NCBI RefSeq assembly: GCF_007860135.1
Contig: NZ_SJPV01000008.1
Location: 365,683-429,682 of the forward strand
DNA length: 64,000 nucleotides
Origin: Novipirellula artificiosorum
Lineage (GTDB): Bacteria; Planctomycetota; Planctomycetia; Pirellulales; Pirellulaceae
Direction: 5' to 3'
Shown here: piece by piece, positions 17,271 to 26,847 of the stretch
How positions within the stretch are numbered: position 1 is the first letter of the stretch
Layout of the letters: the number at the start of each line of letters is the position of its first letter
Position numbers and translations under genes: made by a program
The notes under the pieces: generated by a model
Told to the model about the DNA's origin: nothing
Seen by the model: the letters and a program-made list of their open reading frames with translations, nothing else
Database searches by the model: none

Positions 17271-19532
17271 ATGCTGACTCGCAACGATTGCTCGAGAAGA
17301 ATGGATTGCCAATGGATTGCGCGATCCGCCGTGGCTGCGTGGCTGCTGTTGGTGCTCTCCTCAATCACGGCTGGAACGGCCGTTTCGATGGCTGGACCTT
17401 CAGCCCGTTCGGCAGCGAGTGATGAACGTCAGATTGTTTCGGAGGAACTTCTCGCTACAGTGAAACAGTGCGACCAGAACGTGGTTCGTTTAGGTCAACA
17501 ACTTGAGGTGATCGATGCCGTGGATGTCGCCACACGAGCTCGACTTCAACAGGAACTGGAGCTCTGGAACCAGCTGGCGTTGGTCGTGGCGGAGCGGACC
17601 ACGTTGCACGACGACCTTGCCATGGATCAGGCCCAACTCGATGACGCCGTGCCTCCGTCACCCTATGGTGCTTCGCAACGGATGTCGTTCCTGGAACTGG
17701 ATGATTGTCGAAATCAGTTGCAAACGGCGAAAAATGAGCTGGAAGCGATTTCCATTGAGCGACAATCTGAAAAAGTGATGCTGGATGAATCGCGACAAGC
17801 ATTTCGTATTGCGGAGCAAGTAAGGCGTCGTGCGTTAGAACGATTACAAATCGCGACACCTCGTGAGCTCCCCGAGCGTGAGCGTGAGCATCAGCTGGCA
17901 TGTCTGAGAAGTCGTGTCGCTGAAAGCCAGCTCAACCTTCAACGCGAGCGGATTGCCCGGTTTGATTTAGAACAGCAACTCGGCGAGCGAAAACGATCGA
18001 ACTTGCAGGCGACGATCGCCACGCATTCTGAACAGATCACGTTCTCGCAGGCCGAGTTGGACGAGCGATTGAAGTTGATCGACAGCTACATTGAGAAAAT
18101 TGAAAGCCAAGTCAGGGCAATTGATTCGCGAAGAATCGAGATAGGGTATCAAGCAAAGCAAGGCGTGAAGGAGCAAACCGTTTCAGCTCTCGAAAACGCT
18201 CGTGAGGAGAAGGGATTACTGCAACGATTGCTGTCCGAGGCGGAGGCAACCAAGAAGTGTTGGCGGCGACGATACGCGTTGGTGAACTCTCGTCCGTCCG
18301 CCGTCGAGATCGCGGACTGGCTGGCAGAAGCGATTCGAGCAAAAGAACACATTGAGTTACTCTCGGACCAGCTTCGATTGCGAAGCGATCTCCGCACCGA
18401 AGCAATTGCCCCCCTACTGCGTCGCCAGCTCCGTGGGGATTTCCGCGACGGCAACGCTAGCGACGTGGACGAGCAAATCGAGGAACTGCAGCGGATGGTG
18501 GATGTTTACGGGAGCATCGAAGTGGTGACGAGCGCAAATCTCCGTGTCTGTTCGCGCTACATCGAAGAACTTCAGAACCGCCAACACGAGTTTGCATTTT
18601 CGGAATGGTGGCCGGTAATGCGGCAAGCCATCGGGTCTGTGTGGAATTACGAAGTGATGAGTGTGGATGACGCATCGATCACCGTTTCGAAAATCTGTTG
18701 TGGGCTTGGCCTGTTCCTGCTTGGTTTCTTTTTTTGCCGCTCTGCTGCCGCCATCATTGCCAATCGAGTCTTGCCCCGTCTCGGGGTGAGTCCTTCGGCG
18801 GTCTCGGTCTTTCGAACGCTGATCTTCTATGCTTTCCTTGTGACGTTGAGTTTGTTTGTGTTGGATGTCGTGCACGTTCCTTTGACCGTGTTCGCGTTTC
18901 TCGGAGGCGCTATTGCGATTGGAGTGGGCTTTGGCAGCCAAAACCTGATGAACAACTTTATCAGCGGGCTGATTCTATTGGTTGAGAGACCGATCCGAGC
19001 GGGCGACTTGGTCAAAATCGATGGCATCAGCGCCAACGTGGAGCACATCGGCGCTCGCAGCACCCGAGTCCGTACAGGCGAGAACCTTGAGATTCTGATT
19101 CCCAATAGTAAGTTCCTCGAAGCGAATGTGACCAATTGGACCCTTTCGGATACTCGCGTGAGGACGTCGATTACGCTAGGTGTTGCCTATGGATCCCCCG
19201 TTGCCAACGTGATTTCGGAACTCGATCGCATTGTTCGACGACACGAATTAGTGATTCAAACGCCCGAGCCAATCGTGCTCTTTCGCGATTTCGCCGATAG
19301 CTCTCTGACGTTTGAAGTGCATTTTTGGATCCACCAGCGACGCATCATGGAAGGTAGGATCGTCCGCAGCCAATTGCGTGTCGCCATTGATGAAGCGTTT
19401 CATGCTGCGGGAATCGAGATCGCGTTCCCTCAGCGTGACGTTCATCTCGATGTGCGTTCGCCCATTGAAGTCAGAATGGAAGCGAACCCAATCGCCCACC
19501 GACGGGATGACCGTATCCGAGAGGCAGCTTAA
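17271..19532 (+). CDS. MscS-family mechanosensitive channel with long coiled-coil periplasmic domain
   Basis: A large MscS-type channel of about 753 residues. After an N-terminal signal or anchor segment (VAAWLLLVLSSITAG), roughly 380 residues are rich in Glu, Arg, Gln and Leu and predicted to form coiled coils outside the inner membrane, as in MscK/MscM proteins. Two or three spans lead to the pore helix and beta domain, with the signature GGAIAIGVGFGSQNLMNNFI then VERPIRAGDLVKIDG and LIPNSKFLEANVTNW. It would open under membrane tension to release solutes. The start is placed at ATG 17271 (GGAG near 17258); an ATG at 17301 and an upstream open frame from 17160 are alternatives. Confidence 0.9.
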   Translation: MLTRNDCSRRMDCQWIARSAVAAWLLLVLSSITAGTAVSMAGPSARSAASDERQIVSEELLATVKQCDQNVVRLGQQLEVIDAVDVATRARLQQELELWNQLALVVAERTTLHDDLAMDQAQLDDAVPPSPYGASQRMSFLELDDCRNQLQTAKNELEAISIERQSEKVMLDESRQAFRIAEQVRRRALERLQIATPRELPEREREHQLACLRSRVAESQLNLQRERIARFDLEQQLGERKRSNLQATIATHSEQITFSQAELDERLKLIDSYIEKIESQVRAIDSRRIEIGYQAKQGVKEQTVSALENAREEKGLLQRLLSEAEATKKCWRRRYALVNSRPSAVEIADWLAEAIRAKEHIELLSDQLRLRSDLRTEAIAPLLRRQLRGDFRDGNASDVDEQIEELQRMVDVYGSIEVVTSANLRVCSRYIEELQNRQHEFAFSEWWPVMRQAIGSVWNYEVMSVDDASITVSKICCGLGLFLLGFFFCRSAAAIIANRVLPRLGVSPSAVSVFRTLIFYAFLVTLSLFVLDVVHVPLTVFAFLGGAIAIGVGFGSQNLMNNFISGLILLVERPIRAGDLVKIDGISANVEHIGARSTRVRTGENLEILIPNSKFLEANVTNWTLSDTRVRTSITLGVAYGSPVANVISELDRIVRRHELVIQTPEPIVLFRDFADSSLTFEVHFWIHQRRIMEGRIVRSQLRVAIDEAFHAAGIEIAFPQRDVHLDVRSPIEVRMEANPIAHRRDDRIREAA

Positions 19533-19562
19533 GCAGCCGTTCGTGCCGCGGGGGGGGGAGCT

Positions 19563-19600
19563 CGAGCATGTCTCGAACAGGCGAGCATGTCTCGAGCAGG
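19563..19600. repeat. Two adjacent 19-bp direct repeats upstream of hisA
   Basis: CGAGCATGTCTCGAACAGG and CGAGCATGTCTCGAGCAGG lie head to tail and differ at one position. A run of nine G lies just before them. They sit between the MscS stop and hisA. Each unit contains an imperfect palindrome, so they could be binding sites, but no function is shown. Confidence 0.6.
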
Positions 19601-19756
19601 AACATCAAGCCGGACTGGATGAAGCATGAACCGGTCCGTCTTGTCAAACGGATGCCCCCTGTTGTCGACCCGATCCCACCGTGTCGACCGATCGAGGGCT
19701 ATGCTAAGCTAACGGGGGAAGTTGTTGAGTAACGCATCAAGCTTGAGGAGACGATT

Positions 19757-20485
19757 TTGGAGATTTGGCCAGCGATTGACCTTCGGCATGGCAAGCCGGT
19801 TCGGCTGCGTCAGGGTGATTATGATCGCCAAACGGTATTCGGCGACGATCCCGTTGCATTCGCGCAGCGCTGGCGCGACGCGGGCGCCAAACGGTTGCAC
19901 TTGGTTGACCTCGATGCTGCCCGAGGGGACGATGCGACGTTGAATCGTGCTGCGGTAAAAAAAATCGTCGAAGCGACTCAATTGCAATGCGAACTCGGGG
20001 GTGGCGTGCGTGATGAGCAAGCGATTGAAGAGTTGTTGGCGCTCGGGATTTCACGTCTGGTGGTCGGCTCGGCTGCGCTGAAGAAGCCCGATTGGTTTGC
20101 CGAGATGTGTGACAAATACCCTGGGCAACTTGCCGCGGGTATCGATGCCCGTGACGGCATGGTGGCGACGGACGGTTGGTTGGAAACCAGCAGCACACCC
20201 GCGGTGGATTTGGCGCAGGAACTGCGAAGTCGTACCGACAAGATTGCCGCGATCATCTACACCGATATCGCTCGCGATGGCATGATGCGTGGCCCCAATT
20301 TCGAGGGGCTTGCGCAAATGGCCGCCGCAACGGATATCCCGCTGGTTGCGAGCGGTGGCGTGACGACCCTGGACGATGTTCGCAAATTGGTGATGGTCGA
20401 AATGCCTGCCGCCATCGTAGGCCGTTCCATCTACGATGGGGCGATGAAACTCGAAGAGGTGCTCGACGTGGCTGGCGACCGCTAG
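19757..20485 (+). CDS. hisA: ProFAR isomerase of histidine synthesis
   Basis: HisA converts ProFAR to PRFAR by an Amadori rearrangement in the histidine pathway, in the cytoplasm. The 242-residue beta/alpha barrel shows the N-terminal phosphate half WPAIDLRHGKPVRLRQGDYD with the catalytic acid D8, then GGGVRDEQAIE, AAGIDARDG with the second catalytic acid D130, and IIYTDIARDGMMRGPN and PLVASGGV from the C-terminal phosphate site. It starts at TTG 19757, with GAGGAG a few bases upstream. No other his gene is near, so the pathway is scattered in this genome. Confidence 0.96.
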   Translation: MEIWPAIDLRHGKPVRLRQGDYDRQTVFGDDPVAFAQRWRDAGAKRLHLVDLDAARGDDATLNRAAVKKIVEATQLQCELGGGVRDEQAIEELLALGISRLVVGSAALKKPDWFAEMCDKYPGQLAAGIDARDGMVATDGWLETSSTPAVDLAQELRSRTDKIAAIIYTDIARDGMMRGPNFEGLAQMAAATDIPLVASGGVTTLDDVRKLVMVEMPAAIVGRSIYDGAMKLEEVLDVAGDR

Positions 20486-20540
20486 GGCGGTGCCTTGCAG
20501 ATTCGTTTCACTTGCCCTCCAACGGGCACCCATGGGGTGG

Positions 20541-21683
20541 CTACCGCTTGGAAAGCCGACGTTCAAGTGCCCTGCGAGACAGAGGCATGATGTCGGCAGC
20601 ACCACCGGGATTGAAAATCAAGTCATCACGGCTTGGCGACGCATCGGTGTTCTCGTATTGCACCAAGTAGGCGCCGACTTGCATCCCGCCATGTTCATAA
20701 ACGGGCGGCCAGAACTCTTCGCCACGAATTGCAAGCGTTTTCGCCAGCAACCGGGTGGCTCGTCCCGAGAAGCCACTGAGCACCATGTCAAGTCGTCCGA
20801 GCGCTTCGCGGTAGATGTAGAAGACCAACGCTGCGTCGTTGCTTTTGCCACCCGCGTATGCCCAAGTGCCGTCGTCCTTTTCGTAGTAAAACCCTGGCTC
20901 CGGCGCATCCTCATTCTTGCTCAATCGCATCCCCGCCGACGCAGCGCCCGGTTTCGGATCGCTGTCTCGGTACCGCAAGAAGAAGGGGCACGAACGCGCT
21001 GACACGTCGTCCACGTCGTCCTCGGTGACAAAAGGCGTGCATCCGAATGCGTCCGAGAACAGCAATTCAACAACGGGGTTGCTTTTGACACTGCCAATGC
21101 AAACGATGCCGCGGTCGTTTTGCGCTTCCACAAAACCATCGAAGACTTCGGTGGCCCGTTCACGAGCTTCTTCGAGTGTGACTTGACCCGGGCTCCAAAC
21201 CAACGTTTGCTGCAACCGATCCGGCATCGGCAACTCGGTCGTTTTGCCATCTTCGCCTTCGGAGGATGACTTGTGTTTGGCGGCACCGCCGAGCGTCGAA
21301 ACGCCGTTGAGCAGTTCACCAAAAAGCACGGAGTCGCTGGCGACGACCGTCGCGTTCTCGGGCGAATCTCCATCATTTTGCCGGACACCGACGACGATCT
21401 CGATATCACTGCGACGAGCGAGGAGCTCCCAAAAGTTCTCGGCGTTGACCGCAAACAAAGCGCCAGGCAATTGGTCGGCGGTCGCATAACCGTGATCAAT
21501 CAAGTAATCGCAAAGCCGTGAAAGTGCATCGAGTGGTATGTATTTTGCTTCATTTTTCAAAAGTGATGCGACTTGATGTCGATCAAGTCCGGTATGTTCT
21601 ACAATCGACTTGATCGTCCCAGGACGCTTGCGTCGGTCCGGAGTATGGCCAAGTAATTCCGCCAAACGGAATGCGTATCTCAT
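20541..21683 (-). CDS. Helix-turn-helix protein with uncharacterised C-terminal domain
   Basis: A 380-residue protein. Residues 1-72 form a helical DNA-binding-like region with TGLDRHQVASLLKNEAKYI, resembling an XRE/HTH recognition helix. Residues 80-130 include two segments (NFWELLARRSDIEIVVG, then ASDSVLFGELLNGV). Residues 170-370 are a mixed domain containing IVCIGSVKSNPVVELLFSDAFG, DPKPGAASAG and YREALGRLDMVLSGFSGRATR. I do not recognise the C-terminal domain, but it looks like a nucleotide- or ligand-sensing fold. It converges with hisA. Likely a transcription factor of a planctomycete-type family; the target is unknown. Confidence 0.7.
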   Translation of the reverse strand: MRYAFRLAELLGHTPDRRKRPGTIKSIVEHTGLDRHQVASLLKNEAKYIPLDALSRLCDYLIDHGYATADQLPGALFAVNAENFWELLARRSDIEIVVGVRQNDGDSPENATVVASDSVLFGELLNGVSTLGGAAKHKSSSEGEDGKTTELPMPDRLQQTLVWSPGQVTLEEARERATEVFDGFVEAQNDRGIVCIGSVKSNPVVELLFSDAFGCTPFVTEDDVDDVSARSCPFFLRYRDSDPKPGAASAGMRLSKNEDAPEPGFYYEKDDGTWAYAGGKSNDAALVFYIYREALGRLDMVLSGFSGRATRLLAKTLAIRGEEFWPPVYEHGGMQVGAYLVQYENTDASPSRDDLIFNPGGAADIMPLSRRALERRLSKR

Positions 21684-22154
21684 TGTTCAGTGTCGAAAAG
21701 GAGGGTACGGGTGAAAAGTCGCGAGTCACCATTGTAACAAGAAGTGGAGCCGTGTTTGCCGTTGTAGCCCATTTCCATTTGTGCGGTGATCACTCGTTAC
21801 ACCAATGAAACATTGGAAAAGCGATTTTGCATAGTTTGGGCAATTTTGTCACCTCCATTGCGGTTCCGGTTGCGGTGAAGTCGTGGGTCCTACCGATCAG
21901 CCGATCGAACCAGCACCCACAGCGAGAGCGATTTCGCCACGTTTTCATTTATCCGATCCATTGCCGGGCTATAATAAGAATGTATCCGAAAAGGGGTCTG
22001 ACCCTTTGTCGACCGACGTTTCGATTGCTCAAAAACTCGTTGTTTTCCAATGGAGTTTGCTACCGATACGCTCAGACCATGAGAGGGTCAGACCCCTTTT
22101 CGGATCGGATCTAAGTCATGCCCCGCTTTTGTCTACCTTTTCCCCTCGAGCCCT
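21684..22154. other. Divergent intergenic region holding a REP-like doublet
   Basis: This gap separates the HTH gene and the large membrane protein and must carry both promoters. I see no gene. TATAAT at 21970-21975 resembles a -10 element but has no good -35. The main content is the inverted repeat described at 21984-22105. Confidence 0.5.
21984..22105. repeat. Perfect 22-bp inverted repeats, REP-like doublet
   Basis: ATCCGAAAAGGGGTCTGACC at 21984-22003 continues two bases to 22005, and its exact reverse complement occupies 22084-22105; 78 bases lie between. Each arm contains the near-palindrome GGGTCTGACCC, able to form its own small hairpin. This shape (two hairpin-forming arms in opposite orientation) is that of a BIME/REP doublet, mobilised in other bacteria by RAYT (Y1) transposases. 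No transposase is in the window. Confidence 0.85.
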
Positions 22155-25100
22155 ATGTCGTTATCCGCTCCCCCCACGCCGGGACCGACACCCGCTTCAG
22201 CCCCTAAGGCGAAGTCGTTTGACCCTGTCGCGTCGCTGCTGGACGAGCGGATTTCTGAGGCGCAAAACGCACTGTGGTGGGCCGAACTCGTTCGCGGAAC
22301 GCTCAAAACCGTGCTGGGATCGTTTGCTGCCATCGGTGCATGGGTGATTTTCGACCAGTGGGTGTATTCGCCGGGTTATTTGGGCCGAGTCCTGTTTTTC
22401 TCACTACTCGTCGCTTGGATGGTCAGCCGGTTTTTCTATCGCATTCTGCCCGTCCTTCGCAGCACGATTCGACCCGAGTATGCCACTCGATCGATCGAGC
22501 GGGACAACCCCGATATGCGTCAGGAGTTGACCAGCTATGTGACCCTTCATCACCAACAAGATGATTCCGCACTTCGCGGCAAAGTGATTCGTAGCGTTGG
22601 CGCTCATGCCGCCAACCGGCTCCGTCAGCACGACGCCTTGCCGACTGAGGCCACGGGCACACTCACGTGGTGGATCGCCACGGCATTGATGATGGGCGTC
22701 ATTGTGGTCTATGCATTCGTGTCCCCCAAAAGTAGCGTCCAATCCGCCCGGCGACTGTTTTCCCCCATCGCTTCGATCGCACCTGCGAAACGCGTCGCCA
22801 TCGCCGACGTCGTGCCGGGCAACCGCGACGCAATCGCTGGCCGTTCTGTCGCTGTTTCCGCCAGGGTCAATGGCCTTAGGCGGGACGAGCCGGTGTGGTG
22901 TCGTTGGCAGTTGGCTGATCGGACCGACGAAGTGGAATTGCTCTATGACGCAGAGAGCGGACGGCACTTGGGAGAGATTTCAATTGACCATTCCGTCTCG
23001 GGGGTCGTTCCTTACTGGCTTGTTGCCGGTGATGACCAAGCGGGCCCTTTCCGATTGCGTGTTCAAGATGTTCCGGTCGTCGCGATTGAGTCGATTCGTT
23101 ATGCCCCGCCCGCGTATACAGGCACTCGGCCTCATACCAGTAGCAGTGCGGCGATCACGGGGGTCGATGGAACCGTGGTCACGATCCGTGCGAGAACCAA
23201 TCGAGCCGTCGAAAAAGCCTACGTCCAATTCAACCCAAAACCACTTGGCGACTCGGTCAACGCGACCGCAGGCACGATGGAAATGGCAATCGATGATATG
23301 GGGATGCTGGTGACGGCGTCGTTCCCGCTGCGCCGCGTCAAAGAACGATCTGCGGCGGTTCAGCTCGAGAGTTATCGGATCCAAGTGTCGGATTCGGGGG
23401 GGCAGACCAATCCCACGCCGATCGTCTATCCGATTCGTGTGATCGCTGATCTGGCACCAGAAATCACGATCGCGCTGCCTCAGCAATCACCCAAGGATCT
23501 TTCGATCGAGGATCAACAGGTTTTCGAAATCCATGCCGCCGATGCTGATTTTGGGCTGAGCAGGATTGACTTAGAAATTCGTCGCGGGATCGATGTTTTG
23601 GCACGACCAACGCTTTGGCAAAGTGACGTTGGTGCGAAAGGCAATCAGATCGCCATTTACCGTTTTCGCCCGATTGAACATTTCTTGCGAGTGGGGGATG
23701 CCGTCCGAGTCGTCGCGGTTGCCAAGGACAATCGCCGTGACGAGAACGACTCGAAGTTGGAACCGAACGTAACCAAGACCGATCCGGTCGAACTGCGGAT
23801 CACGATGAGCCAACCGCTTCCAGATCAACCTGACGCAAGTGATGGTGTGTCCGCGGCTGACGATCAACCGGCGGTGGATCCCTCCTCGAAGGAGCAGCAA
23901 GGTGAATCGGGGGGCGGTGCGTCCGGTGGTGGCGAGGGCGCAGCGGGCCAACAGCAGGCAGGTGATCCGCAGTCAGGCGAATCAGGAAGTGGGGGCTCTG
24001 GCAATGAAGGAGAGTCGCAGCCGTCGTCGCCCCCTCAGAATGGCTCGGATGGATCGCAAGACGCGTCCGAAAACGAGTCGCAACACGACGGTCAGGGCGG
24101 TGGTTCGAGCAATGGCGGCGATGCGGGATCGGATCGTTCCCATGCCGAGTCGAATGCGTCAAACCAGGATCAAGACGGCAGCGGTGATTCGACCGGTGAA
24201 CCCTCGATGGGTGAGGAATCGCCCGCTGAGGATGGAGGTGAAACGACACCGGACGACGGATCGTCAAACCAGAATGGTACGGGGGCGAGTGATTCCGATT
24301 CGAGGGGACCTCCGTCGCAAAATTCCAATGCCTCACCGTCCGACCCAAGCTCAGGTGGCCAACCCTCCGGCGACCCGCTCTCGGACAACGGATCATCGCA
24401 AGCTCCGAAGCACGATGGCGAGACCATTGAACGAATTCGTGATTACCTCGAAAAAAAACGCCAAGAACAGGCTGGCGGTCAAGCAGCCAAAGAGGAATCG
24501 AACCAACAAGGCCGGCCAGAAAACGATCCCGCCGCGACGCCCGATACGGAAGGGATGCCCTCCGAAGATGCTGGGACCGAGCAAGGTGAACCGCCCTCGG
24601 ATCCCCGTTCATCCGCCACAGAGAACGCCAGTGGCACGTCGGGCGACGAAGGACAGCCGCGACAACGAAATGGAAACGCCAGCCAATCAAGTGAATCTGC
24701 CAACTCGGCTCGGACAGGTGGCGACACCGCGGACGCAAGCCAGCAGTCCGACTCGGGTTCCGCCGATGCGGCGCAGGACAGCGAACAGGGAGACAGCGAA
24801 CAGGGAGACAGCGAACAGGGAGACAGCGAACAGGGAGATTCCGGTCAGGAAAGCGAATCGCCGGATGCAGGTAAACCGTCGGGCAGTGACTCGTTAGAAA
24901 AACCGGATCAGCCGAAGGGCGATTCGATGGCCCACGATCCGCAGGATCCATCGCCACCAGGTCAGTCAACTCCGAATCCATCGGCTGACGAGTCCTCGTC
25001 GGCTGGGGCGGATGCCGCCTCGGGGAGCAACACCGCAGCTGCATCCGCCGAGGGTGCATCGCGTGAACCAGCGGAAACGTCCGAGAATAGCCAAGCCGAA

Positions 25101-25679
25101 CCGAGTGAATCGGACGAGCGAAGTGAGGCGTCCCGATCGCAGGCCAACGAGGGTCAGAGCACGCGATCCGACCCACAATCCGACGAGCGCCGCTCGGAAG
25201 ACCCCCGTGCGGCTGCTGCGATGCCATCTCAAGGCTCTGGTGGAGACGGGGCGGGAACCGAGGGGGGGGACGAAACGAACGATCCGCCCCCGCCGCCTGA
25301 TCCTGTCGATCTTCAATATGCGAAGCAAGCAACCGACATGGTGCTGGATTATCTCGAGGAAACTCGCGACGAGCCGGATCAAGCGTTACTCGAAGACTTG
25401 AATTGGACCGAGCAGGATCTGCGGCAGTTCGCCGAAAGGTGGAAGAAGGTGCGTAACCTCGACCAAGCAAATCCAATCGATCCACAGACTCAGCGGGATT
25501 TCAGCGAGACACTCGAAAGTCTTGGGATACGCAAGCCGGGAAAGACGACCAGTCAGCGCCGTGAGCAAGCGGATGCACTACGAGGCCTAAAGGATTCTGG
25601 AAATCGCACACCGCCACCGGCCGCGTACCGCGATGCATTCGAAGCATTTCGTCGCGTGATCGGTCGGCAGACACCGTAG
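22155..25679 (+). CDS. Giant membrane protein with long disordered Gly/Ser/Asp/Gln region
   Basis: An 1174-residue protein of DUF4175-like design. Residues 20-185 carry three membrane spans (about 48-66, 76-96, 163-184). Residues 190-550 look like beta-sandwich domains with alternating hydrophobic strands (for example ESIRYAPPAYTG and LAPEITIALPQQSP). Residues 555-1075 are low-complexity, rich in Ser, Gly, Asp, Glu, Gln and Pro, including four exact copies of DSEQG encoded by 15-bp repeats. The last 100 residues return to ordered helices (LDYLEETRDEPDQALLEDL). Such proteins are known beside MoxR/DUF58 clusters in planctomycetes, though none is here. Probably envelope-anchored; function unknown. 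Confidence 0.7.
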   Translation: MSLSAPPTPGPTPASAPKAKSFDPVASLLDERISEAQNALWWAELVRGTLKTVLGSFAAIGAWVIFDQWVYSPGYLGRVLFFSLLVAWMVSRFFYRILPVLRSTIRPEYATRSIERDNPDMRQELTSYVTLHHQQDDSALRGKVIRSVGAHAANRLRQHDALPTEATGTLTWWIATALMMGVIVVYAFVSPKSSVQSARRLFSPIASIAPAKRVAIADVVPGNRDAIAGRSVAVSARVNGLRRDEPVWCRWQLADRTDEVELLYDAESGRHLGEISIDHSVSGVVPYWLVAGDDQAGPFRLRVQDVPVVAIESIRYAPPAYTGTRPHTSSSAAITGVDGTVVTIRARTNRAVEKAYVQFNPKPLGDSVNATAGTMEMAIDDMGMLVTASFPLRRVKERSAAVQLESYRIQVSDSGGQTNPTPIVYPIRVIADLAPEITIALPQQSPKDLSIEDQQVFEIHAADADFGLSRIDLEIRRGIDVLARPTLWQSDVGAKGNQIAIYRFRPIEHFLRVGDAVRVVAVAKDNRRDENDSKLEPNVTKTDPVELRITMSQPLPDQPDASDGVSAADDQPAVDPSSKEQQGESGGGASGGGEGAAGQQQAGDPQSGESGSGGSGNEGESQPSSPPQNGSDGSQDASENESQHDGQGGGSSNGGDAGSDRSHAESNASNQDQDGSGDSTGEPSMGEESPAEDGGETTPDDGSSNQNGTGASDSDSRGPPSQNSNASPSDPSSGGQPSGDPLSDNGSSQAPKHDGETIERIRDYLEKKRQEQAGGQAAKEESNQQGRPENDPAATPDTEGMPSEDAGTEQGEPPSDPRSSATENASGTSGDEGQPRQRNGNASQSSESANSARTGGDTADASQQSDSGSADAAQDSEQGDSEQGDSEQGDSEQGDSGQESESPDAGKPSGSDSLEKPDQPKGDSMAHDPQDPSPPGQSTPNPSADESSSAGADAASGSNTAAASAEGASREPAETSENSQAEPSESDERSEASRSQANEGQSTRSDPQSDERRSEDPRAAAAMPSQGSGGDGAGTEGGDETNDPPPPPDPVDLQYAKQATDMVLDYLEETRDEPDQALLEDLNWTEQDLRQFAERWKKVRNLDQANPIDPQTQRDFSETLESLGIRKPGKTTSQRREQADALRGLKDSGNRTPPPAAYRDAFEAFRRVIGRQTP
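24777..24836 (+). repeat. Four exact 15-bp tandem repeats inside a coding gene
   Basis: The unit GACAGCGAACAGGGA is repeated four times with no mismatch, encoding repeated DSEQG blocks in the disordered region of the 22155-25679 protein. Absence of synonymous change suggests recent expansion by slippage. The unit is a multiple of three, so copy-number change keeps the frame. Confidence 0.95.
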
Positions 25680-25751
25680 TTCGGCAGACACCGTCGTGCG
25701 GTGCGACCACAAACGGAGCGAGCTACCGTTCCGGTCACGTTGGTCCTCCGT

Positions 25752-26555
25752 TCAGCCCGCCGTGGAGCAGGTTCGGGTCACTTCTTCGGCCAAATCATGG
25801 GCGAACTCAGCAGGCTTTAGCGGTTTGGAGAACCAATGGTCGACACCGGTGTGCCCCATCGGCAATTGGAGCGTGGCCTGTTCGGCTCCACTGACCGCAA
25901 ACAGTTTGATCCCTTCATACTCAGGATTGCTGCGGATCGCAGAAACGGTTTTGGGCCCATCCATCCGCGGCATGTTCATGTCGAGCAGGACGATGTCTGG
26001 GCGAGCGTGAGATTCCAAGTACTCCATTGCCGCCACCCCGTCTTCGACGGCATCCACTTGGTAGCCGCAAAGTTCCAAGAACCCAACCATCAATTGACGT
26101 TCGTTTTCATTGTCTTCAACAATCAGCGCGCGACAGGTACCGTCCGCTTTGATTTCGCGGCGAGTTGAAACGGGTTCGGCAGCCAATCGATCAAGATCCG
26201 CCAGTGAGTCGACGGCTCGTGCCAACGTCTTCTCCGCGTCACTGACCCGGCCCAGATCCAATTGGCGTTGCAGCAAATGCAAAGCGAGACTCGCCGTGTT
26301 CAGCCGATTGCGAAGCTCGTGCCGTGCCTGACTTGTCGCCTGTGCCTCGGCCTCTTTCTCTGCCTGGGGACTTTGTCCCAATGACCCCGTTTCGGCCATT
26401 TCCGATTCGGGCAACTCACCGCGAAGCACACGGATATCGCGAGGAGCATCGACACCCACGCGGACGGTTTTGCCGTCGACACGGAGAATCTCAATCGAAA
26501 TACCGAGATTCGGGAAACGCAAGCTTTGATTCTTTTTGCGAGAAAGTACGAGCAT
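25752..26555 (-). CDS. CsrA - histidine-kinase-like helix - receiver fusion protein
   Basis: A 267-residue three-part protein. Residues 1-50 are a nearly complete CsrA, starting MLVLSRKKNQSL and ending DIRVLRGELP; R45 corresponds to the RNA-contacting Arg44 of E. coli CsrA. Residues 76-125 form a long helix with the histidine-kinase H-box sequence RHELRNRLN (candidate phospho-His H79), but no ATPase domain follows. Residues 140-265 are a receiver domain: E147/D148 acid pair, phosphoacceptor D192 in IVLLDMNMP, switch S222 and K244 in SKPLKP. CsrA proteins bind GGA motifs in mRNA leaders. An RNA regulator gated by phosphorylation is a natural inference. It lies 292 bases after dnaE2 on the same strand. 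Confidence 0.9.
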   Translation of the reverse strand: MLVLSRKKNQSLRFPNLGISIEILRVDGKTVRVGVDAPRDIRVLRGELPESEMAETGSLGQSPQAEKEAEAQATSQARHELRNRLNTASLALHLLQRQLDLGRVSDAEKTLARAVDSLADLDRLAAEPVSTRREIKADGTCRALIVEDNENERQLMVGFLELCGYQVDAVEDGVAAMEYLESHARPDIVLLDMNMPRMDGPKTVSAIRSNPEYEGIKLFAVSGAEQATLQLPMGHTGVDHWFSKPLKPAEFAHDLAEEVTRTCSTAG

Positions 26556-26847
26556 AGAAGGGTCTCCATTCCGAGGCGCTCAAGTAGAAATCGTCTCTGC
26601 GGTGTATCCCCAGAGATGCCTGTCGACCCGCAACACGTCTAGCAAATGCACTAACGTCTGTGATACTTAACGATCGACAAGGCAAGCGCCCGACATCTTG
26701 TCGAGCACGTCCACGAGACGCACAACAGAATCCTTCCCCGCAGCTTGCCATCTAACCGAGTAAAGATATCGCATCGGTGGAAACGTGCAAATGCCAGTTT
26801 TTCAAGTATTGATAAAAACCAAATGCTAGCAACGGTTGCAGGCTTGC

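Noticed and set aside
23839..24897. Long Arg/Pro-rich frame overlapping the disordered part of the giant membrane gene
   Set aside because: It is the shifted reading of a low-complexity coding region; composition and overlap mark it as a shadow.
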